Notes: generated by a model not told the origin, from the letters alone. A DNA stretch of 64,000 nt from Leptolyngbya sp. SIO1E4 (GCA_010672825.2 JAAHFU020000001.1:1302001-1366000), one strand, 5' to 3'; counted from the stretch's first letter, positions 54,228 to 62,780 are shown. Program-made: numbers and translations.

Positions 54228-55495
54228 TTCATCTCGCTGAGGGCGTTCCCGCAGTGCAATTCTCGCAGGTGTAGCGCCCGCTGATAATCCAACACGGCCC
54301 CTTCAGAATCATTGGTGGCCGCCCTGGCCTGGGCTCGACTGATGTAAGCTTCTGCCAAATTCGGGTCTAACTTCAAAGCCTGACTAAAATCGTTCAGCGC
54401 TGCTTTGGCATTGCCCGTAAAGTAGTGGGCATTCCCTCGGTTGTTATAGGCAGTCGCGTAGGTGGGTTCCCGCCGAATCGCTTCATCAAAATCGGTAATG
54501 GCTGATTCATACTGCCCAACCTGGAACCTGAGCAGCCCCCGACTGTTGTAGATATAGGCTTTATCTGGATCTATCGACAAAGCTTTGGTGTAGTCTGCGA
54601 TCGCCCCCAGCGCATCCCCCAGTTCTGCCCTGAGGTTCCCCCGATTGCTGTAAACTTCAGCCCGCAGAAAAGGCGATGTCCGCGTTTTTTCATAGGTCTG
54701 AGTGACGCCTGAACCTTTTTGTTTAGGCGTCTTTTCTTGAACATCTACGACGGCCATGGGCATCTGAGAAGAGGGCAGTTCTGAGGTGAGTGTCATGACT
54801 CTTTGATAGTCAGCCACAGCCCCTTCGGTATCGCCCAGTTTGTGCCGTAAGATGCCTCGATTGCTATAAGCTTCGACCAGTTCAGGATTGAGTTCAATGG
54901 CCTGGTTCATATCAGCACTGGCCTGATAAAGGTTGCCCAAGCTCATGTAAGCTAGCCCACGACTGTGATAGGCATCCGCCAACGAGGGCTTGTAGGTCAG
55001 GGCAGTATTAAAGTCAGCAATGGCCTTGGTGCAGTTTTCCAGCTTTAAATAGGCACAGCCACGCCAGAGGTAAAGCTTGGCAAACTTGGGGGAATAGGCG
55101 ATCGCCTGATCTAAATCTCCAATGGCAGCTTTGCAGTATCCCTGAGAGAGGTAGGTTAGCCCTCGGCTGCCATAGGCTTTAGCTGAATCAGGCTGAATCT
55201 GTAAAGCCGCCTCAAAATCCGCCATGGCGGCAACATAATCACCCTGCTTGCGATACAAGTTGCCTCGATTGAGATAAGCGTTGACGTAAAGCGGATTGAG
55301 TTGGATAGCTTCAGAAAATGCTGCGACGGCCGCGTTGATTTGGCCCAGATCGCTAAGGGCACAGGCTTTGTTGTAATAGGCTTTGCTATAGGTGGGTTCT
55401 ATGCGCAAAACCTGATCAAACAGAACAACTGCCTCGGGCAAATCTCCTCGGCGGGCCCGATCAATGGCTTCATTGAGTAGCATTTTCCACTGCAT
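54224..55495 (-). CDS. TPR protein
   Basis: 423 residues composed of about 11 TPR units of 34 residues from residue 1 to 415 (for example AYYNKACALSDLGQINAAV and AYNNRGNAHYFTGNAKAAL). A non-repeat linker of about 35 residues (VDVQEKTPKQKGSGVTQTYE) divides an N-terminal set of seven from a C-terminal set of four. No signal peptide or membrane helix, so likely cytoplasmic. General protein-binding role; partner unknown. Confidence 0.9.
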   Translation of the reverse strand: MQWKMLLNEAIDRARRGDLPEAVVLFDQVLRIEPTYSKAYYNKACALSDLGQINAAVAAFSEAIQLNPLYVNAYLNRGNLYRKQGDYVAAMADFEAALQIQPDSAKAYGSRGLTYLSQGYCKAAIGDLDQAIAYSPKFAKLYLWRGCAYLKLENCTKAIADFNTALTYKPSLADAYHSRGLAYMSLGNLYQASADMNQAIELNPELVEAYSNRGILRHKLGDTEGAVADYQRVMTLTSELPSSQMPMAVVDVQEKTPKQKGSGVTQTYEKTRTSPFLRAEVYSNRGNLRAELGDALGAIADYTKALSIDPDKAYIYNSRGLLRFQVGQYESAITDFDEAIRREPTYATAYNNRGNAHYFTGNAKAALNDFSQALKLDPNLAEAYISRAQARAATNDSEGAVLDYQRALHLRELHCGNALSEMN

Positions 55496-55566
55496 GGCAG
55501 ACTCAAGTTTCCTCGCGTGTTATGCTTGCCATCCGGACGTTTTGGGCAGTTGACACTGGCATAAAC

Positions 55567-55660
55567 CTGAAAGATGGACAACCTGAGCAAGAACTACAAA
55601 ATGGGAACTCTTCGGATACAGAGAGATGCTCTCACACCTTGATCCTGTACCATCTTTCAG
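55567..55660. repeat. 94-bp segment bounded by a perfect 11-bp inverted repeat
   Basis: CTGAAAGATGG (55567-55577) and CCATCTTTCAG (55650-55660) are perfect inverted copies 72 bp apart, upstream of the TPR gene in a 380-bp spacer (55496-55876) without genes. It could be a small structured RNA, a MITE-like element or the two half-sites of a looped operator. Confidence 0.5.
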
Positions 55661-55876
55661 AGATTCCAGCGCTTAACCGTAAGGAAAGAAAAAGTTAGAG
55701 CCTCAGAGGTTTTCTGCGTGCGTCTGCCATAAACCACACTATAGATAAGCTTATTATTCTGGCGAGTTATTATAAAGATTCTATGAAGGAGTTCACACAA
55801 TCTTCATTCCTTTCCAGGTATCCTTTGCTGAACTTTCAAATAATCTCGGGGAGATTACTCGCCAGATCCAGAGAGA

Positions 55877-57241
55877 TTACTCACCAGACACGAGTCGCTG
55901 AGCCGCTCGATTATGGGTTTCCACCAGCTTAGGCAGCTCAACGGTCGTTAAAGTTCCATTATCTACCACACACCGCCCATTGATAAAGCTGTAGTCGACC
56001 CGGTCAATATGGCAAAACAAAAGCGCAGCGATGGGGTCATGAAGCGCCCCCGCTAACGTCGGACGATCCAGATTGATCGCAATAAAATCGGCTGCCATCC
56101 CTGGTGCTAAGGCACCAATATCCCCTCGCCCTAAAACGCGCGCCCCGCCCCGCGTTGCGATCGCTAACCCTTCTCTTGCGGTAAGTGCTGCAGGATCTTC
56201 ATCTCTGACCCGAGCTGCCAGCATTGCCGTGCGGGCTTCATGGAGCAGGTTGCCAGAATCGTTAGACGCTGAGCCGTCTACCCCCAGCCCCACGGGTACA
56301 TGGTGATCCAGCATTTTACGCAGGGGGGCGATGCCGCTGGCAAGCCGCATGTTGCTGCATGGGCAGTGGGCAACCCCTGTCCCGGTGTTGCCAAATTTAG
56401 CAATAGACCTATCCGTGAGCTTGACGCAGTGGGCATGCCAGACGTCTTCTCCTAACCAGCCAAGCGATTCAGCGTATTCTCCTGGAATTTGCCCAAACCT
56501 CTCCAGACTGTAGGTCACGTCGCTGGTATTTTCCGCCAGGTGGGTATGTAACCGCACCCCAGGATAAGACCGGGCCATAGCCGCCGACTCTCGCATCAGA
56601 TCTTGCGTGACCGTAAAGGGAGAACAGGGGGCCAAGGTCATGCGCACCATGGCGTAGCGATCGGGGTCGTGATATTGCTCGATCAGCCGTTGGGAGTCCT
56701 TTAAGACAAAGTCTTCCTGTTCGATCAGATGATCGGGGGGCAGGCCACCCTGGCTTTCACCAATGGTCATGCTGCCTCGGCAGGCGTGGAACCGCAGCCC
56801 CAGGGCCTGTACAGCCCGAATCTCATCGTCTAGCGTGCAATCGTTGACATACAGATAGTGATGATCACTTGCCATTGTACACCCAGAGAGAATCAGCTCC
56901 GCAGCCGCCATTTGGACACTGGTGTACAACATATCAGCCCTCAGGTTGGACCATACGGGGTAAAGGTTTTGCAGCCAGTGAAACAGCGTTTTATCTTGCG
57001 CAGCTGGGTAGGCACGCGTCAGGGTTTGAAAAAAGTGGTGGTGAGTATTGACGAGTCCTGGGAGAACGACATGGCGATCGCCCAAATCTAACACCCGATC
57101 TGCGGTGCTAGGGAGTGCGGCAGTGGTACCAACCTGCTCTATCACGTTGTCACGAATGAACAAAGCGCCTTGACGAATTTCTCTCTGATGATCGTCAAAG
57201 GTTGCCAACGTGTGAATGTTTTTTACCAGCAGAGTTGCCAC
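55877..57241 (-). CDS. Amidohydrolase, probable 8-oxoguanine/guanine-type deaminase
   Basis: 454 residues from GTG 57241, chosen because GAGGAG lies 7 bases upstream; TTG 57256 opens the frame. A metal-dependent amidohydrolase with a PGLVNTHHHFFQTLTR metal-binding segment, VRLHTHLAENTSDV, DVWHAHCVKL, and the catalytic Asp in VGLGVDGSASNDSGNLL. The motifs HHHFFQTLTRAYP and DHHYLY, with the SASND segment, fit the 8-oxoguanine (and isoxanthopterin) deaminase branch. It would deaminate a purine or pterin with release of ammonia. Exact substrate uncertain. Single gene. Confidence 0.85.
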   Translation of the reverse strand: MATLLVKNIHTLATFDDHQREIRQGALFIRDNVIEQVGTTAALPSTADRVLDLGDRHVVLPGLVNTHHHFFQTLTRAYPAAQDKTLFHWLQNLYPVWSNLRADMLYTSVQMAAAELILSGCTMASDHHYLYVNDCTLDDEIRAVQALGLRFHACRGSMTIGESQGGLPPDHLIEQEDFVLKDSQRLIEQYHDPDRYAMVRMTLAPCSPFTVTQDLMRESAAMARSYPGVRLHTHLAENTSDVTYSLERFGQIPGEYAESLGWLGEDVWHAHCVKLTDRSIAKFGNTGTGVAHCPCSNMRLASGIAPLRKMLDHHVPVGLGVDGSASNDSGNLLHEARTAMLAARVRDEDPAALTAREGLAIATRGGARVLGRGDIGALAPGMAADFIAINLDRPTLAGALHDPIAALLFCHIDRVDYSFINGRCVVDNGTLTTVELPKLVETHNRAAQRLVSGE

Positions 57242-57622
57242 GCAGTTTCTCCTCAATAGCTATCAATCAGCGCGATCGCTCGATTCAGAGGCACACCCGC
57301 TGTTGGATTTTATCCCTCGTCGGGCAGTTTGCGTAGCACCCGCCCCCTGCACCGGGCTGACTGCAGCGAGATTGAAAAGGAGTGTGAAGCCATGAAGCAG
57401 CGACCTTTAATCAATATATAATTATATAGTTATATATAGTCAAGCAAAAATTGTGTTGCATGAGTCGATGAGCCCATAGCGGTGGGGGTTGAGGGTCAGT
57501 CGCTGTTTTTTGCCAGCAGGGATGCATTGACATTTCAGGAAAGGTGGTTTGACGTCACCCTGGGCAAACCCAATCTTTGCATTGGCTAGCAGTCTGATTG
57601 GCGTTAAGAGGCTTTAAAGACC
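57242..57622. other. Divergent intergenic region with an AT-only tract
   Basis: Positions 57413-57439 contain an almost pure A/T run (ATATATAATTATATAGTTAT core) with a repeated TTATATA motif, near-palindromic. It is likely easily melted DNA in a promoter region for the flanking genes. No gene or RNA recognised. Confidence 0.5.
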
Positions 57623-58171
57623 ATGAGTAAGAAGTCTAAAGGTAGGCGATCCCAAAGAATCATGATTGGGTTCTATCCGCTCATTGCCATTGGCGGGGTG
57701 TTTTATCCTCTCTTGGGGTATTTGATGCTCGTGATGATGATATTCCTCATCGTCTATTCCTACTTCAAAGCTCGATATTGGTGTGGCCATCTCTGCCCCA
57801 GAGGCGCATTTTTGGATATTGTGATGCCTCACTTCACCTTTAATCGGGCCTATCCTCGTTTCCTAAACCGCAAGTGGTCCCGTTGGGGAGTGTTTGGGGG
57901 GTTCATCAGCATGTTTATCGTGCGGATGGTTGCGACAGGGGGCAATCTGGTGGCGATGGGAGGTGTATTTATCAGCCTTTGTGTGGTGACTAGCCTGGTT
58001 GCGCTGCCTTTGGGAATTGCAACCAGACCCAGGGCCTGGTGTGCTTTTTGCCCCATGGGAACGTTGCAAGAAACGCTGGGCAAGTTGGGACAGCAGCACG
58101 CAAAGCAAGCCAAGGCCCAGAAAGAGGCAGGCCGTTTACCAACCAGTTCTGATCAACAGCGCCCCCATTGA
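57623..58171 (+). CDS. 4Fe-4S membrane protein, NapH/NosR-like
   Basis: 182 residues. Two to four membrane helices (PLIAIGGVFYPLLGYLMLVMM; a second pair in the middle) and two CxxC(x)nCP-type cysteine motifs: YWCGHLCPRGAFLDIV and WCAFCPMGTLQETL. These match the polyferredoxin-like membrane family of NapH, NosR and CcoG, which carry electrons from a quinol pool to periplasmic or cytoplasmic partners. Here only the membrane part is present, with no extra 4Fe-4S ferredoxin domain and no nap or nos genes nearby. Partner unknown. Confidence 0.82.
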   Translation: MSKKSKGRRSQRIMIGFYPLIAIGGVFYPLLGYLMLVMMIFLIVYSYFKARYWCGHLCPRGAFLDIVMPHFTFNRAYPRFLNRKWSRWGVFGGFISMFIVRMVATGGNLVAMGGVFISLCVVTSLVALPLGIATRPRAWCAFCPMGTLQETLGKLGQQHAKQAKAQKEAGRLPTSSDQQRPH

Positions 58172-58217
58172 TGGGTCACCACTACTACTCAACTGCCACG
58201 AGGCCGACTAGGCAGCT

Positions 58218-59045
58218 TTAGTCTTGCTGATGAGAAAACTGATAAGCGCCAAAGTAGGCCAACACAATCGCAGTAACCAATAGAATCGGAAAGCTGTACC
58301 AAGGAAACTGGGCAATTGGCTGATACGCGGCAGCCCTGAGGCCGACGGTGGTGTAAGTCAGCGGTAAGAGATAGACAATTCCCTTCAGGGCAATGGGCAG
58401 GGTGCTGGGGTCAAAAAAGGTAGCCCCTAGAAAGGACATTGGCACAATCAGAAAGTTGTTGAACAGTCCCACGCTTTCCAAGGACTTCACATTGAGACCG
58501 ACAATGACCCCTAACCCTGCAAAAACTGAGCAGTTGAGCACCAGCAGCGCCAGGAAAAGCGGATTCAAAAAGCTCCAGAGGTTGCCCGTAAACAGAACCG
58601 CGACCAAAATAACCGAAGCAGCGGTCATCATACCCCGGACGATACCCGCTAGCATTTTGCCTAAATGCAGTGCCAGAGGATGTACCGGGTAAAGCAACAT
58701 CTCTTCAAAGGTTTTGGTAAAAAGGCGATCGCCGCAGATCGAGAAAGTGGTGCCTCCAAAGCTAATCACCATGGAAGAGAGTGCCACCATGCCTGGCAAA
58801 ATAAACTCTAAATAACTGTCACCAACGCTGGGCTCGCTAATACGATCCAGCGAGCTGCCTAACCCCAGGCCAAACGCCAAAATGTAGATGAGTGGCGACA
58901 CTAAGCCTGACGCGGCCACCTGGGGAATGCGAACCCTTAAATCTAGCCAGTCTCCCCAAAAAACAGTCACACTATCTCGGAGCAGGGTTTTCAAGGCAGT
59001 GCCCGAAGGCAGACGGCGAAATTTGAGGGGAAGTTCGGCGGTCAC
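58218..59045 (-). CDS. ABC-2 type transporter permease
   Basis: 275 residues from GTG 59045; TTG 59060 is the alternative. Six membrane helices with the ABC-2 permease pattern: ASGLVSPLIYILAFGLGLGSS, LEFILPGMVALSSMVIS, then NFLIVPMSFLGATFFDPSTLP in the late loop and a last helix LLVTAIVLAYFGAYQF. Such permeases (DrrB/NodJ group) export lipids, polysaccharides or drugs with a separate ATPase subunit. No ATPase of that type is adjacent, so the partner must be elsewhere. Divergent from radA. Confidence 0.88.
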   Translation of the reverse strand: MTAELPLKFRRLPSGTALKTLLRDSVTVFWGDWLDLRVRIPQVAASGLVSPLIYILAFGLGLGSSLDRISEPSVGDSYLEFILPGMVALSSMVISFGGTTFSICGDRLFTKTFEEMLLYPVHPLALHLGKMLAGIVRGMMTAASVILVAVLFTGNLWSFLNPLFLALLVLNCSVFAGLGVIVGLNVKSLESVGLFNNFLIVPMSFLGATFFDPSTLPIALKGIVYLLPLTYTTVGLRAAAYQPIAQFPWYSFPILLVTAIVLAYFGAYQFSHQQD

Positions 59046-59158
59046 GGCAGTAAGCTTCAAAAAATATGTTTACAGTTTTTTACAGATGCTTCTAATGTAC
59101 CCCGAGTTGTTAAGAGTTTCATGGGCGTTCTCTAGCAACTCCAGGTGATATTGATAGC

Positions 59159-59176
59159 CCTAGGCCATGGCCTAGG
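59159..59176. promoter_or_regulatory. 18-bp perfect palindrome upstream of radA
   Basis: CCTAGGCCATGGCCTAGG is identical to its reverse complement. It lies 56 bp before the radA start, in the divergent space with the ABC permease gene. Its length and position suggest a dimeric-regulator operator; chance occurrence of an 18-bp palindrome is low. Confidence 0.5.
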
Positions 59177-59232
59177 AACAGCCTTGGGTTTGGGAAAAGA
59201 GCCGTTTCAACGAGTGTCTGAGGTGAGTCAGA

Positions 59233-60717
59233 ATGGCAAAATCACGCTCAATTTTTGTGTGCAACAGCTGCGGCGCAGAATTTTCACAGTATTTTGGCCG
59301 CTGCTCAGTCTGTGGCAGCTGGAATACGCTGGTTGAGCAGGTATCAACCAATACTGAGACGACTGCGGGGGCCCTGCGGGGGCGATCGCGCACCGCTTCT
59401 GCTAAACCGTCGCAACGCCACCAGCCTCGTCTAGCCCTAACGCTCAATCAAATTGAAGATCGCCCCCAACCCCGACGTCCTTCCGGCTATCGGGAACTGG
59501 ATCGGGTCCTGGGGGGCGGCATTGTCCCTGGCTCCCTAGTGTTAGTCGGCGGCGACCCTGGAATCGGCAAATCTACGCTGCTGCTGCAGGTCGCTAATTA
59601 TTTGGCTGCCCATACGCGCGTGCTCTATGTCTGTGCAGAAGAGTCGGGTCAGCAAATAAAGCTGCGATCGCAGCGGCTTGGCATCGGCCTACAAGACGTT
59701 AAGCCCCCACAGACGGCACCGAAAGAAAAGACTGCGCCGAAAGAAAAGAAGCCGGCAAACTCTGAGGCTGGCGCAGCCAACGACCTGTATCTACTGCCAG
59801 AAATTGACCTAGAAACCATCCTGATGGAGCTAGAATCCCTGCGCCCAACGGTAGCAGTCATCGACAGTATCCAGGCCCTATATTACGGTGCCCTGACATC
59901 GGCTCCGGGTTCAGTTTCTCAGGTGCGGGAGTGTACTTCGGCCCTCATGCAGGTGGCCAAGCGAGAAGACGTCACACTATTCATCGTGGGCCATGTAACC
60001 AAAGAAGGGGCGATCGCAGGCCCCAAAGTCTTGGAGCACCTGGTCGATACGGTGCTCTATTTCGAAGGCGATCGCTTTGCCAGCCACCGGCTGCTGCGAT
60101 CCGTGAAAAATCGCTTTGGGGCAACCCATGAGCTGGGCGTTTTTGAAATGATTGATCGGGGACTGCAAGAAGTCCGCAACCCGTCAGAGCTGTTTTTAGG
60201 CAATCGGGATGAAGCAGTACCGGGGATTGCAACCATTGTTGCCTGTGAAGGCACCCGTCCACTGGTGGTTGAACTCCAATCTTTGGTGAGCCCGACCAGT
60301 TACAGTTCACCCCGCCGCTCGACAACAGGGATTGAATTTAACCGCCTGCTGCAAATTTTGGCCGTGCTCGAAAAGCGTGTCGGCATTCCCTTATCCAAGC
60401 TCGACGCCTATGTGGCTTCGTCAGGTGGCTTGAATGTGGGAGAACCGGCTGCAGATTTAGGTATTGCCATCGCCGTAACCGCCAGCTTTCGCGATCGCGT
60501 TGTGGATCCCTACACCGTCATCGTGGGAGAAGTGGGGCTAGGCGGTCAGGTGCGTCCGGTTTCTCAACTAGAACTGCGCCTGAAGGAAGCGGCCAAACTA
60601 GGCTTCAAGCGCGCCATTGTCCCAAAAGGCCAGGGGGGTGTAGATACATCTTTAGAAGTCGTTCCGGTCGGGCGAGTGATGGATGCGATCGCCCTCGGGT
60701 TGGGGGGAGGCTCCTAA
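59233..60717 (+). CDS. radA: DNA repair protein RadA (Sms)
   Basis: 494 residues. An N-terminal zinc finger (C10, C13, C24, C27), a RecA-like ATPase with Walker A GGDPGIGKST (about 106-115), Walker B VIDSIQALYYG, the RadA-specific KNRFG motif, and a Lon-like C-terminal domain (AYVASSGGLNVGEPAADLGI). RadA drives branch migration in recombination repair. A low-complexity insert of about 30 residues follows VKPP in the ATPase domain; it contains a perfect-protein-level duplication of TAPKEK (residues 161-172). A hairpin follows the stop. Confidence 0.95.
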   Translation: MAKSRSIFVCNSCGAEFSQYFGRCSVCGSWNTLVEQVSTNTETTAGALRGRSRTASAKPSQRHQPRLALTLNQIEDRPQPRRPSGYRELDRVLGGGIVPGSLVLVGGDPGIGKSTLLLQVANYLAAHTRVLYVCAEESGQQIKLRSQRLGIGLQDVKPPQTAPKEKTAPKEKKPANSEAGAANDLYLLPEIDLETILMELESLRPTVAVIDSIQALYYGALTSAPGSVSQVRECTSALMQVAKREDVTLFIVGHVTKEGAIAGPKVLEHLVDTVLYFEGDRFASHRLLRSVKNRFGATHELGVFEMIDRGLQEVRNPSELFLGNRDEAVPGIATIVACEGTRPLVVELQSLVSPTSYSSPRRSTTGIEFNRLLQILAVLEKRVGIPLSKLDAYVASSGGLNVGEPAADLGIAIAVTASFRDRVVDPYTVIVGEVGLGGQVRPVSQLELRLKEAAKLGFKRAIVPKGQGGVDTSLEVVPVGRVMDAIALGLGGGS

Positions 60718-60722
60718 ACTGA

Positions 60723-60748
60723 TGGAGACGCGATTTTTCGCGTCTCCA
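60723..60748 (+). terminator. Hairpin after radA
   Basis: TGGAGACGCGA-tttt-TCGCGTCTCCA is a perfect 11-bp stem with a 4-base loop, six bases after the radA stop. There is no trailing T-run, so it may be a partial terminator or an mRNA-stabilising structure. Confidence 0.65.
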
Positions 60749-60813
60749 CACACGCTGGATTTTATCTGACGGCATCGCTACAGGCTTAATCGCGCTTCTA
60801 GCAGTCGCCATCC

Positions 60814-60900
60814 ATAGCCTTGTTCAGTGGGGTCCAGAACATCTGGGTCAAAACAGGGGCTAGGGTATGGGGTTTAGCTGAGCATCAGAGCCATACCGGA
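60814..60900 (-). repeat. Dispersed TATAGC element, copy G
   Basis: In minus orientation: CGGTATGGCTCTGATGCTCA, then CCCCATACCCTAGCCCCTGT, TTTGACCCAGATGTTCTGGA and CCCACTGAACAAGGCTAT. It lies between radA and a small gene on the opposite strand. Confidence 0.75.
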
Positions 60901-60940
60901 TGCCTGATTCAAAATGACCAGCACGACATATCTTGCGCTG

Positions 60941-61102
60941 CTACTGAACCTTTTCTACCAAGTCTTTGAATTGCTGAATCGCAGGCTCATCACTCCAAAT
61001 TTGGGCCGATTGAGAGATCACCACATACAACACGACAATTGTGGCCGCTAATTTTGTATAAGCCCAGAGATTTCTGACGAACTGATTGGTGTAGACACGC
61101 AT
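60941..61102 (-). CDS. Small single-helix membrane protein, 53 aa
   Basis: A short frame from ATG 61102 to TAG 60941-60943. It reads MRVYTNQFVRNLWAYTKLAA, then TIVVLYVVISQSAQIW, then SDEPAIQQFKDLVEKVQ. A basic N-terminus, one membrane helix (about 17-33) and an amphipathic C-terminus make a believable single-pass protein; such small membrane proteins are frequent in cyanobacteria. AAGGGTGAAG about 6 bases before the ATG can act as Shine-Dalgarno. I do not recognise a family. Its promoter would lie in the 400-bp AT-rich spacer upstream. Confidence 0.6.
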   Translation of the reverse strand: MRVYTNQFVRNLWAYTKLAATIVVLYVVISQSAQIWSDEPAIQQFKDLVEKVQ

Positions 61103-61501
61103 TTTACTTCACCCTTTAAGGACTACGAATGCGATGAGATCGTGAGGCTGGTAAGAGAAGGAAAGCCACAGTGCACATCCACAGCCCTGACTCTACAATC
61201 AGGGAGAGAGAGGATGTAATAAGTGAATTATGACCGTAAATTCCCTTATTTTCTGCTTTTAAACCTCAAGATATATCGCTATGTGTAACGTGCCTTTTTT
61301 CTGTCAATAATTGCCACACCTTTCTATGTCTTGAGGTGAAATTCATAGAGTTTAGTCTTTCCATAAAGTGCAGGTATGGAAACCTAAACCATCTGATTCT
61401 TTACGCTTCTACAGACATTTTAACTGCGTGATATACGGAGCAATCTTTCCGGCGTAAAGTCTCTCTTCAAGAAATAGTTTAAGTATTTTTCTCCAGGAAG
61501 T
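61103..61501. other. Intergenic region upstream of the small membrane protein
   Basis: A 399-bp AT-rich stretch downstream of futC. It contains a small hairpin (CCCTGA/TCAGGG around 61183-61203). I see no other gene or RNA. Confidence 0.4.
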
Positions 61502-62620
61502 TTAGGGCGTGGGGGAAGATACGGGGACATCAGCTTGGGCAACAGGAGTAGCACTGTCTTGGGGGAAAACCGGTGGACTTTTTTGGGTCACGCTGCCGCG
61601 TACCGGCTGCCCAATCTCCAGACGCTGACAGGTCTCAGTGCGGGCATGCAGAATTTGTCCATTGGCGGTAGTCAAGGTGTAGCGATATTCCCGTCCTAAA
61701 AACTGACGATCGCGCACAATCAACCCCCCAGAGGGATCAGGCTGTAACGCTAATGCTTCTTGGCGTACCATCAGTTCCCCGTGGGCGGCGGAGGCAGAAG
61801 ATGACTCCGCAGGGAAAGCACCCAAGAGGGTTTTCCAGGTATTCCCGTGGCGTTCAGCAGGCAAGAAATTAGCCTGAGTGACGAATCCTGCCACAAAGCG
61901 AGAACAGGGCTGACAGTAAATCTCCTCAGGGGTGCCTATTTGCTCGATCCGTCCCTGACGCATCACGGCCAGGCAGTCGGAAATAGAGAGCGCTTCTTCC
62001 TGATCGTGGGTGACAAATACCCCCGATGCTCCCACACTTTTGAGAATGTCCCGAACTTCTTGACGCAGGTAGAGACGCACCTGAACATCCAGATTGCTGA
62101 AGGGTTCGTCCAGCAAGATCAAAGAAGGGCGAGGGGCGATCGCGCGGGCAAGGGCAACTCGCTGCTGTTGCCCCCCAGAGAGTTCGTGAGGAAAGCGTTT
62201 TTCAAACCCGGTGAGCCCAACCAGGGCGATCGCGCGGTGGGCTTCTTCACGAATGCGATTAGCGGCTAGTTTGCGATGACGGGCGACAGATTTGAGCCCA
62301 AAGGCAACATTATCCATCACGGACAAATGGGGAAAGAGCGCATAGTCCTGAAAAACGACCCCTACGTCTCGCCGCTCAGGTGGGATCCAATTTCCTTCTC
62401 CGCAAACGGGTTTCCCCGCTAAGGTAATCGTCCCTACCTCGGGTTGCTCAAATCCGGCGATCAATCGCAGTAGGGTGGTTTTGCCACATCCTGATGGCCC
62501 TAACAATCCCAACAGGTCTCCGGTGGGTAGGGCTAAGCTCACCCCATCTACGGCTGGGGCAGACTGCCCTCGAAATTGTTTGCGGAGCCAAGTCAACTGA
62601 AGAATGACTGACGGATTCAT
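61502..62620 (-). CDS. futC: Iron(III)-type ABC transporter ATP-binding protein, FutC-like
   Basis: 372 residues from ATG 62620 (ATG 62626 also possible). Walker A GPSGCGKT, signature LSGGQQQR, Walker B LILLDEPFSNLD and switch His in FVTHDQEEAL are complete. A C-terminal TOBE-type segment (LMVRQEALALQP to RGSVTQK) and the size match ATPases of iron(III), sulfate or polyamine importers (FutC/FbpC, CysA, PotA). FutC is favoured by resemblance of the region after Walker A. No permease or binding-protein gene is adjacent. An inverted repeat like a Fur box lies just upstream. Confidence 0.8.
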   Translation of the reverse strand: MNPSVILQLTWLRKQFRGQSAPAVDGVSLALPTGDLLGLLGPSGCGKTTLLRLIAGFEQPEVGTITLAGKPVCGEGNWIPPERRDVGVVFQDYALFPHLSVMDNVAFGLKSVARHRKLAANRIREEAHRAIALVGLTGFEKRFPHELSGGQQQRVALARAIAPRPSLILLDEPFSNLDVQVRLYLRQEVRDILKSVGASGVFVTHDQEEALSISDCLAVMRQGRIEQIGTPEEIYCQPCSRFVAGFVTQANFLPAERHGNTWKTLLGAFPAESSSASAAHGELMVRQEALALQPDPSGGLIVRDRQFLGREYRYTLTTANGQILHARTETCQRLEIGQPVRGSVTQKSPPVFPQDSATPVAQADVPVSSPTP

Positions 62621-62651
62621 GGGCATGGAAAATGGCCTGAAGCAGTGTTGC

Positions 62652-62672
62652 TATTGAAAATGAAATTCAATA
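62652..62672. promoter_or_regulatory. Candidate Fur-box-like inverted repeat
   Basis: TATTGAA-aatgaaa-TTCAATA is a perfect 7-7-7 inverted repeat, AT-rich and 19-21 bp long like Fur sites, about 30 bp upstream of the futC start in the divergent region with carB. Iron control is inferred from the neighbour, not shown. Confidence 0.35.
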
Positions 62673-62780
62673 ATTTCTACCATACAGGCAGATCGCAAAT
62701 CTCGAGGCTCTGAGTTAGGGATCAACATCGCCATATAAAATGATCTGGATCTGTACCCCCTGCGTCCCTGGAAAAAGCCT

